Below are positions 1 through 5,373 of a stretch of DNA of 9,899 nt, one piece after another (position 1 is the first letter of the stretch; each line of letters starts with the position of its first letter). Source of the DNA: Verrucomicrobiales bacterium. Its GTDB lineage: Bacteria > Verrucomicrobiota > Verrucomicrobiia > Limisphaerales > SXQI01. Location: the NCBI GenBank assembly GCA_028293365.1, contig JAQGOX010000933.1, positions 1 to 9,899 on the forward strand. The letters are read 5' to 3'. The position numbers were made by a program, and so were the translations under genes. The notes beneath the pieces were generated by a model. That model saw only the letters and a list, made by a program, of their open reading frames with translations, was not told the DNA's origin and made no database searches.

Positions 1-203
1 TTCAAGGTCGCGTAGGAAAATTCCTGGAACACCCGGGTGGGCACTCCCCCATTCAAACAGAAGCGAGCCCGCGCACTCATCATGGAAGGTTGCAACAGAG
101 TAACGAAACCGTTCGTTAACCAATAGCTGTCGAGCGCATTCGGACGTGCCTTCGCGTTCTTCGCGTTTAAATTTGCCAAAGTGACTGGAAGGGTGCGCCT
201 CAT
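1..203 (-). CDS. Possible hypothetical protein, cut by the window edge
   Basis: A minus-strand frame opens at an ATG at 203 and stays open for 67 codons to the left edge, so the 3' end is not visible. I recognise no family. The predicted peptide is basic (it begins MRRTLPVTLANLNAK) and later reads LNGGVPTRVFQEFSYATL, with no clear domain, signal peptide or membrane segment. The frame is also open upstream of the ATG, as far back as a TAA near 271, so the start is uncertain. The DNA contains a perfect inverted repeat (TAACGAA/TTCGTTA, 101-107 and 112-118) and a repetitive TTCGCGTTCTTCGCG stretch, which suit a dispersed intergenic repeat as well as a gene. Low confidence. Confidence 0.25.
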   Translation of the reverse strand, partial: MRRTLPVTLANLNAKNAKARPNALDSYWLTNGFVTLLQPSMMSARARFCLNGGVPTRVFQEFSYATL

Positions 204-303
204 GAACGAGTCGGCGAATCTTTTCGGTGGTTTCACGCGAGAAAGCCGCCTTCCCCCAGTGCTCGCAGATTATCTTAATTAATTATTGAAAATAACAGCG
301 CCA

Positions 304-353
304 TTGCAATCGATTGCTTTTCTCTTGCAATCGTTAACCGAAATTGTAATTTC
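304..353. promoter_or_regulatory. AT-rich cluster of palindromes, possible protein-binding sites
   Basis: Three symmetric elements lie within 50 bases. GCAATCGATTGC (306-317) is a perfect 12-bp palindrome. Its half site recurs as part of TTGCAATCG at 304-312 and 325-333, exactly 21 bases apart, or two helical turns. GAAATT-GT-AATTTC (340-353) is a perfect inverted repeat with a 2-base centre. The spacing suits a dimeric DNA-binding protein, but no neighbouring regulator gene or promoter supports this. Confidence 0.25.
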
Positions 354-367
354 AGTTTTGTTAGTCC

Positions 368-379
368 AGTTCTTTGACA
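368..379 (+). promoter_or_regulatory. boxA-like motif
   Basis: AGTTCTTTGACA resembles the boxA antitermination element (TGCTCTTTAACA in E. coli rRNA leaders) bound by NusB/NusE. No rRNA gene follows in the window, although a long hairpin does at 422-510. The last six bases also match a -35 hexamer (TTGACA), but no -10 lies at the right distance. The short length makes chance likely. Confidence 0.15.
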
Positions 380-421
380 TTTGAATCAGATCGGACAAAA
401 GGCCGCGTGGAAACACGCCGG

Positions 422-510
422 ATCGGCTGTGCTGCGTACGGTCTTCGTCTGGCACTCTGTTTTTGATGCTGCAGAATGCCAGGCGAAGGTCGAACTGTTG
501 CGATGCCGAT
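422..510 (+). repeat. Long imperfect inverted repeat or hairpin, possible structured RNA
   Basis: Bases 436-459 pair with 472-495: 19 Watson-Crick pairs, three G-T wobbles (441/490, 442/489, 448/483) and two mismatches (455/476, 438/493), closing a 12-base loop at 460-471. Beyond an internal loop of 8 and 9 bases, ATCGGC (422-427) pairs with GCCGAT (505-510). The three wobbles are only tolerated in a plus-strand RNA, while the 455/476 mismatch would be a wobble only on the minus strand, so the strand is not firmly decided. It could be an RNA element, a decaying inverted repeat, or part of a small non-autonomous mobile element. Confidence 0.5.
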
Positions 511-528
511 GTGGTATCAGCTCGTGGA

Positions 529-544
529 ATCACACTGCCACACG
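529..544 (+). repeat. 16-bp direct repeat, copy 1
   Basis: ATCACACTGCCACACG is identical to 1078-1093. It is followed after about 11 bases by a run of seven T (555-561). The second copy also has a T run about 13 bases downstream, so the similarity extends loosely past the exact match. Confidence 0.55.
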
Positions 545-639
545 ATATCACGCTCTTTTTTTAATTCCCCTTCGTGTATTTTGATTCTTCCGTGGTTAAA
601 TCTTCCCCGACTGCTCGGCAGAGGGCAATTGTGTTTAAA

Positions 640-745
640 ACACAGATGGGACACAGTCAAAACACAACTGAGACACGGTTCGAACACACCTGAAAACACA
701 GTTAAACCCCAATGAAACCTGGTGACACACCAAAACACAGTTCAA
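640..745 (+). repeat. Degenerate 11-bp tandem repeat (ACAC array)
   Basis: About ten units start with ACAC or a near match. The first five begin at 640, 651, 662, 673 and 684, exactly 11 bases apart; later units (696, 706, 717, 727, 735) drift to 8-12 bases. The consensus is close to ACACAGnTGAA. The left border is itself a perfect inverted repeat, TGTGTTT-A-AAACACA (630-644). There are no conserved spacers, so this is not a CRISPR array. Confidence 0.65.
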
Positions 746-944
746 CTAATTTTTCCGCCGCCAGAGCCCGATTTTTCTGACCCCATTTTTTTGACGAAAA
801 TTCCCAGCCGAATCGGAAGCAAGTCGAAGTGGGAGAAAAAACATACGAACTCGAGTGGGGAGCAAACCTGAATATGAACAAAAAGCTGTAAACCGGTCGT
901 TGAATGAACACAACACAATTTCTCAACCGATAAATTGGGCCTTG

Positions 945-974
945 TATACGAATTTATACGAAAATATACGATTT
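945..974 (+). repeat. Three tandem 10-bp units (TATACG)
   Basis: TATACGAATT, TATACGAAAA and TATACGATTT follow one another without gaps. The TATACG core is identical in all three, and the last four bases are A/T only. The spacing is one helical turn. Confidence 0.65.
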
Positions 975-991
975 TAACACCTTTTTGGCAT

Positions 992-1014
992 GGGGGGGAG
1001 GGGGGCGAAACGCC
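992..1014 (+). other. G-rich tract with small hairpin
   Basis: Seven G (992-998), one A, then six G (1000-1005) run into a small stem GGCG-AAA-CGCC (1004-1014). The tract could form G-rich secondary structure and would be prone to slippage and sequencing error. Confidence 0.4.
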
Positions 1015-1026
1015 GATGTTTCCGCA

Positions 1027-1068
1027 CTTTGGACTTGAGACCTTGGACCTTGGACCTTGGACCTTGGA
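1027..1068 (+). repeat. Tandem 7-bp repeat (CCTTGGA)
   Basis: Four perfect copies of CCTTGGA (1041-1068) are preceded in register by two degenerate units, CTTTGGA (1027-1033) and CTTGAGA (1034-1040). Short heptad arrays of this kind are usually non-coding and slippage-prone. The second 16-bp direct repeat starts ten bases later. Confidence 0.75.
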
Positions 1069-1077
1069 CTAAAAGCG

Positions 1078-1093
1078 ATCACACTGCCACACG
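1078..1093 (+). repeat. 16-bp direct repeat, copy 2
   Basis: ATCACACTGCCACACG matches 529-544 exactly, 549 bases downstream of it. AGCG (1074-1077) and CGCT (1092-1095) could pair around it. A run of six T follows (1107-1112). Confidence 0.55.
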
Positions 1094-1280
1094 CTAACAC
1101 ACGATCTTTTTTCTCGAGCCAATTGTGATTTGCCCAACTCGAAGCTCAGTTCCCGAAATTTCTTCTCCTTTCTTCGCGCCCTTTGCGTGAGGCTCTTCCC
1201 GTCCAACCTTCGGTTGCGGTCGGCCGCGCTCTGGCTCTGCGCGAGATTACTCCCTTTTGCCTAATTTTGCCGGTCGGCCA

Positions 1281-1392
1281 AAACGATCTGTGACGGTAAA
1301 TGGCGATGTGAGACGATGAGGGACAATGAGGGACAATAAAAAGGACGATAATTCCGAGCAAAAGCTGATAAAAGACGATAAAGGACGATAAT
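1281..1392 (+). repeat. Degenerate 10-bp tandem repeat (GACGAT array)
   Basis: About eleven decamers can be stacked in register: from 1281 to 1340 without any gap, then after a 2-base shift to about 1392. The core is GAC(G/A)AT followed by purines; clear cores start at 1312, 1322, 1332, 1344, 1374 and 1384. The array ends in T8-A-T8 (1392-1408). Open frames across it on the minus strand are serine- and leucine-rich translations of the repeat and are not genes. Confidence 0.6.
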
Positions 1393-1609
1393 TTTTTTTA
1401 TTTTTTTTGTGCGACGAACAGGCCACACCCCTGGTTGAATCCAGAAGCGTTCGTTCGAAGGGGGCGGTCCTTGATCTCGCCCTCGACTCAAACCTGGTGG
1501 ACTCCGATTCGGTTCGAGCGTTCGTCCACAAACGTGCACATTGTCAGCGGTTGATCCTTGCGAAATGAGTCTAGACGAGCACCCCTCCCTTGCTCTACGT
1601 TGCTCTCTT

Positions 1610-1882
1610 ATGTCGAAACTGGTGCAGGGGCCGAGCGGCGCGGAGACCGTTGGTTCCGAGCTGCCCTTTGAAGAGGCGATCAAACGTTTAGAGTCCATCG
1701 TAAGTTCGATGGAGTCAGAGGATTTACCTTTGGAAACGCTTTTGTCGCGGTATGAAGAGGGGAGCAAGATTGCCCAGCATTGTCAGAAAAAATTGAACCA
1801 GGCCGAAGTGCGGATTCAGGAACTGGAGAAAAACAGTTCCGGCCAGGCAATTATTAAGCCCGTTTCAATCAGTGAAGCATGA
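1610..1882 (+). CDS. xseB: Exodeoxyribonuclease VII small subunit
   Basis: This is the small subunit of exonuclease VII, which with the large subunit XseA degrades single-stranded DNA in the cytoplasm; the large subunit is not in the window. From the ATG at 1610 the protein is 90 residues, close to the roughly 80 of E. coli XseB. The family core is clear: PFEEAIKRLESIV (19-31), ESEDLPLETLL (35-45), RYEEGSKIAQHC (47-58), then a coiled-coil-like KLNQAEVRIQELEK (61-74). In-frame starts at 1565 (ATG) and 1541 (TTG) would add 15 or 23 residues that are outside the family core and do not look coding. No start has a good Shine-Dalgarno site, so 1610 was chosen by length. The stop overlaps the dxs start, so the two are very likely cotranscribed and translationally coupled. 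Confidence 0.88.
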   Translation: MSKLVQGPSGAETVGSELPFEEAIKRLESIVSSMESEDLPLETLLSRYEEGSKIAQHCQKKLNQAEVRIQELEKNSSGQAIIKPVSISEA

Positions 1883-3867
1883 ATATGAGCCGATACCTAG
1901 ATATGGTCGATGACCCATCCCACGTAAAGAAGCTGACGCAACCACAATTGCTGCAACTCGCGGACGAACTTCGTCACGAGCTGATCACCAAGCTTTCCAA
2001 GAATGGCGGCCACCTCGGCCCCAATCTCGGCGTTGTGGAATTGACATTGGCGCTGCACATTGTTTTTTCGACGCCGAAGGACAAATTCGTTTGGGACGTC
2101 AGCCATCAATCCTACGTTCATAAACTGCTTACCGGACGCAAAAACCGCTTTGGCACGATTCGGACGACTGGTGGTCTGAATGGTTTCTCGCTCCGAACAG
2201 AAAGCGAACACGATTGCTATGGCGCCGGCCATGCAGGAACCGCACTTTCGGCTGCATTGGGTATGGCGGCGGCTCGTGATCAACGTCATACGGATGAAAA
2301 TGTCGTCGCGATTTTCGGGGACGCGGCTTTGACGAACGGGATTTCCTTCGAAGCGCTCAACAATATCGCGCATACGACCAAGCGTTTCATCGGTGTATTG
2401 AATGATAACGAGTGGAGTATCGCCAAAAATGTCGGTGCCATCGCGAATTACCTCAATAAGCTCATTACGAATCCCCGCTACAACCGTTTGCAGAAGGATC
2501 TGGAGCGTTGGGTTAAGCGGATGCCCAAGGGCGAAACGGTTCTGAAGCTCGGACACAAAGCCGAGGAAGCCTTTAAAGGAGCGGTTACTGAAGTTGCATT
2601 GCAACCCAGCGATTCGATGGGGACGGATGGTCGCGGCGGATTTGGCAGCAGCTTGATTTTCGAAGAAATGGGCTTGCGATATCTCGGGCCGATTGATGGT
2701 CATGATCTGCCATTGCTGGTTAACTGCCTGGAATACGCCAAGAACTGCGAGCAGCCGATTGTGCTCCATGTCCTTACCAAAAAGGGCAAAGGATATGAAG
2801 CTGCATTGCAGCATCCCGAAAAATTTCATGGCACCGGGCCTTACGATATTACGACCGGAGCAGGACCGACCGCCAAGGCCGGCACCCCGCCTGCCTACCA
2901 GGAAGTATTCGGCAATGCGATGGTGCGCCTTTGCCAGAAAGACAGCTCCATCGTCGGTATTACGGCGGCGATGCCGAGCGGCACGGGATTAAAGGCTCTG
3001 GAAAAAGCGATGCCTAATCGCTATTATGATGTAGGTATCGCCGAAGAGCACGCAGTCCTTTTTGCGGCTGGCATGGCCACGATGGGGTTCCATCCTGTCG
3101 TTGCCATTTACTCGACGTTCCTCCAGCGTGCCTATGACTGCATTGTTCACGACGTTGCTTTGCAGGATTTGCCGGTAATCTTCTGTATGGATCGCGCCGG
3201 CCTCTCGGCTAATGACGGTCCGACGCACCACGGTCTGTTCGATATCTCGTACCTCCGTTGCGTGCCCAACATCATCGCCATGGCGCCCAAGGATGAGGAC
3301 GAACTCGTGGACATGATGTTCACGGCCAGCATGCAGCCGCATCCTACGTTTATCCGGTATCCTCGTGGTAACGCGGAAGGGGTGCCCATCAAAGATCAAC
3401 CGAAGGTACTGGATATCGGCAAAGCCGAAGTCATTCAGAACTTTGCGAACTCGGGCGGAAAGAAAGTCGCATTTTTCCCGCTCGGAAACATGATGAGTCT
3501 GGCTCGCACGGCAGCGAAGCAGCTTGTTGCGGATGGATTCGATGTCGCAATCATTAACCCGCGGTTTACAAAACCGTTGGATGCTGCGACGACTGAGTTT
3601 TTTGCGTCCGCCGCGGATTTGGTAATAACGATGGAAGACCACGTGTTGCCGGGCGGTTACGGCAGTTCGGTCATCGAATTACTGAGCGACAAGTCGATCG
3701 CGACTCCGGTGGTTCGCATCGGCTGGCCTGATCAATTCATCGAACACGCCACGTCGGTAGATTATCTGCGGGAAAAGTATGGTCTAACTTCGGCGCGCGC
3801 GATTTCAGAAGTAAAAACACATTTTGGGATAGAGGCCGTTCCGGCAAACGCAGTGGTGGCGGCATAA
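1879..3867 (+). CDS. dxs: 1-deoxy-D-xylulose-5-phosphate synthase
   Basis: DXS condenses pyruvate and glyceraldehyde 3-phosphate, using thiamine diphosphate and a divalent metal, as the first step of the MEP isoprenoid pathway; the product also feeds thiamine and pyridoxal synthesis. Visible landmarks (662 residues, against about 620 in E. coli) are GGHLGPNLGVVEL with H45, DVSHQSY with H76, the metal motif 147-149 with D148, NDNE with N177, IGPIDGH-like GPIDGHD (270-276), the catalytic glutamate in GIAEEHA (E389), QRAYD with R417, NDGPTHHG with D446 and H450, and RYPRGNA (493-499). The C-terminal transketolase-like domain follows. Odd points: GDA replaces the usual GDG at 147-149, and DVSHQSY replaces DVGHQAY. 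The start overlaps the xseB stop as ATGA; an ATG two codons later (1885) is equally possible. icd follows after 12 bases. Confidence 0.95.
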   Translation: MNMSRYLDMVDDPSHVKKLTQPQLLQLADELRHELITKLSKNGGHLGPNLGVVELTLALHIVFSTPKDKFVWDVSHQSYVHKLLTGRKNRFGTIRTTGGLNGFSLRTESEHDCYGAGHAGTALSAALGMAAARDQRHTDENVVAIFGDAALTNGISFEALNNIAHTTKRFIGVLNDNEWSIAKNVGAIANYLNKLITNPRYNRLQKDLERWVKRMPKGETVLKLGHKAEEAFKGAVTEVALQPSDSMGTDGRGGFGSSLIFEEMGLRYLGPIDGHDLPLLVNCLEYAKNCEQPIVLHVLTKKGKGYEAALQHPEKFHGTGPYDITTGAGPTAKAGTPPAYQEVFGNAMVRLCQKDSSIVGITAAMPSGTGLKALEKAMPNRYYDVGIAEEHAVLFAAGMATMGFHPVVAIYSTFLQRAYDCIVHDVALQDLPVIFCMDRAGLSANDGPTHHGLFDISYLRCVPNIIAMAPKDEDELVDMMFTASMQPHPTFIRYPRGNAEGVPIKDQPKVLDIGKAEVIQNFANSGGKKVAFFPLGNMMSLARTAAKQLVADGFDVAIINPRFTKPLDAATTEFFASAADLVITMEDHVLPGGYGSSVIELLSDKSIATPVVRIGWPDQFIEHATSVDYLREKYGLTSARAISEVKTHFGIEAVPANAVVAA

Positions 3868-3879
3868 TTTTTTAAGACA

Positions 3880-5241
3880 ATGGCTAATACAACGTTGACT
3901 CCGCCGGCCGGCGGGAAGATTACTGTTTCCGGGGGCAAATTAACTGTCCCAAATAATCCAATTATTCCGTTCATACGCGGTGACGGAACCGGTGCGGATA
4001 TTTGGGCCGCGAGCGAACGTGTGTTTGACGCCGCTGTGCAGAAAGCATACGGCAAAGATCGCAAAATCAGTTGGTTTGAAGTGTTTGCTGGCGAAACCGC
4101 CAAGAACAAATTCGACAATTGGCTCCCCGACGAAACGGTCGAGGCATTCAAAGAGTATCTGGTCGGAATCAAAGGCCCACTGACCACGCCGATTGGTGGC
4201 GGAATCCGGTCATTAAATGTCGCCTTGCGTCAGATGCTGGACCTCTATGTTTGCCTTCGTCCGGTGCAATATTTTACCGGTGTTCCCTCGCCGGTGAAAC
4301 ACCCGGAAAAGGTGGACATGATCATCTTTCGCGAAAATACCGAGGATATTTACGCCGGAATCGAATATGCCGGAGGATCGCCGGAATCTCAGAAAGTCCT
4401 CGATTTTCTGCAGCAGAATTTTCCGAAGGACTTTGCGAAGATTCGTTTCGGTACAAAAGACGCCATCGCTGGATACATGAAAATTGCGTCTCCAGATCAT
4501 GATGCATCACATATACCGGTTCAGGTTGGTATTGGAATTAAGCCGGTTTCGAACGTCGGCACGATCCGTCTCGTAAAATCCGCTGTCGAATATGCGCTGA
4601 AACACAAACGTAAAAGCGTCACGCTGGTTCATAAGGGGAATATCATGAAATTCACGGAAGGCGCCTTCCGTGACTGGGGTTACTCCGCGAGTGAACGGAT
4701 TTTTGGCGACAAAGTTTATACCTGGGCCAAATGGGAACGCACCAAGAAGGAAAAAGGCGAAGTTGCGGCGAATGATGAGCAAAAAGCCGCGCTTAAAAAC
4801 GGCGCAGTTCTGATCAAAGACGCTATTGCCGATATCACCCTGCAACAGGTACTCACTCGTCCCGAGGATTTCGACGTGATTGCAACCTTGAACCTAAACG
4901 GCGATTACCTTTCCGACGCGCTTGCAGCTCAAGTCGGTGGAATCGGTATCGCCCCGGGCGGAAATATCAACTACGTCACCGGCCACGCGATTTTCGAGGC
5001 AACTCATGGCACCGCTCCCAAATATGCGAACCTTGATCGTGTCAATCCGGGCAGCGTAGTGCTAAGCGGTGAAATGATGCTTCGCTATCTCGGTTGGGAG
5101 GAAGCCGCCGATCTGATCATCAAAGGACTGAATGGAGCCATCGCGTCGAAACGTGTCACTTACGACTTCGCCCGCCAGATGGAAGGTGCCACCGAAATCA
5201 AATGTTCCGAGTTCGGTCAAAACATGATCGATCACATGTAA
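3880..5241 (+). CDS. icd: Isocitrate dehydrogenase, NADP-dependent
   Basis: This enzyme oxidatively decarboxylates isocitrate to 2-oxoglutarate in the TCA cycle. The 453-residue protein matches E. coli Icd along most of its length: NNPIIPFIRGDGTG (25-38), the substrate loop IGGGIRSLNVALRQ (105-118) with S111 at the place of the E. coli Ser113 phosphorylation site, PSPVKHPE, FRENTEDIYAGIE (150-162), LVHKGNIMKFTEG, NLNGDYLSDALAAQVGG and ATHGTAPKY (374-382). K381, Y382, V388, Y428 and R432 sit where NADP-specific enzymes contact the 2'-phosphate, so NADP is the likely cofactor. It is about 37 residues longer than E. coli Icd. An insert near 276-308 resembles the longer Bacillus-type enzyme, and another near 191-216 has no counterpart in either. 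No aceK kinase gene is visible. No clear ribosome-binding site precedes the ATG. Confidence 0.95.
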   Translation: MANTTLTPPAGGKITVSGGKLTVPNNPIIPFIRGDGTGADIWAASERVFDAAVQKAYGKDRKISWFEVFAGETAKNKFDNWLPDETVEAFKEYLVGIKGPLTTPIGGGIRSLNVALRQMLDLYVCLRPVQYFTGVPSPVKHPEKVDMIIFRENTEDIYAGIEYAGGSPESQKVLDFLQQNFPKDFAKIRFGTKDAIAGYMKIASPDHDASHIPVQVGIGIKPVSNVGTIRLVKSAVEYALKHKRKSVTLVHKGNIMKFTEGAFRDWGYSASERIFGDKVYTWAKWERTKKEKGEVAANDEQKAALKNGAVLIKDAIADITLQQVLTRPEDFDVIATLNLNGDYLSDALAAQVGGIGIAPGGNINYVTGHAIFEATHGTAPKYANLDRVNPGSVVLSGEMMLRYLGWEEAADLIIKGLNGAIASKRVTYDFARQMEGATEIKCSEFGQNMIDHM

Positions 5242-5284
5242 CGGTTGCTATCGAGGCGTAGCTCGTCAATAAACCAGGTTTTCA

Positions 5285-5308
5285 AAAAGGCTCCTTCGGG
5301 AGCCTTTT
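5285..5308 (+). terminator. Intrinsic terminator after icd
   Basis: AAAAGGCTCC and GGAGCCTTTT form a perfect 10-bp stem around a TTCG tetraloop closed by C-G. The G/C-rich part is followed by four T, and by symmetry by four T on the other strand, so it could work in both directions. It lies 44 bases after the icd stop and very probably ends the xseB-dxs-icd transcript. Confidence 0.93.
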
Positions 5309-5373
5309 CTCCACATCGGTTGCACCACCCGAATTCGGTTTCCGTAGAAGGAGATGGATAGTATTCTGGAGGC

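Larger units (their letters stand above)
204..1609. other. Long gene-poor region rich in repeats
   Basis: About 1.4 kb with no frame I can support as a gene. The open frames on either strand are low-complexity or basic, and several are translations of tandem repeats. The region holds palindromes, one long hairpin, a 16-bp direct repeat, four unrelated short-period tandem arrays, a G-rich tract and T-rich tracts, each listed separately. It ends at xseB, so the promoter of the xseB-dxs-icd cluster probably lies in the last 200 bases, but I see no convincing -35/-10 pair there. Confidence 0.6.

Noticed and set aside
374..402. TTGACA at 374-379 as a promoter -35
   Set aside because: Seventeen bases downstream the sequence is AAAAGG, with no -10-like hexamer.
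640..745. CRISPR array
   Set aside because: Units are about 11 bases, degenerate and contiguous with no spacers, and no cas genes are present.
1505..1530. tRNA-like T-arm (GGTTCGAGC)
   Set aside because: No matching acceptor, D-arm or anticodon arm can be folded around it on either strand.
1261..1767. A 168-codon minus-strand open frame spanning the decamer array and xseB start
   Set aside because: Its C-terminal half is a translation of the tandem repeat and T-rich tract, and its N-terminal half is antisense to the conserved xseB core. No recognisable domain.
1897..2829. Long minus-strand open frame (310 codons) inside dxs
   Set aside because: It is antisense to a fully conserved DXS N-terminal domain and has no domain of its own; an expected shadow of codon use in dxs.
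5329..5338. CCGAATTCGG palindrome upstream of the DUF885 gene
   Set aside because: Only ten bases, with no flanking symmetry or promoter; could easily be chance.
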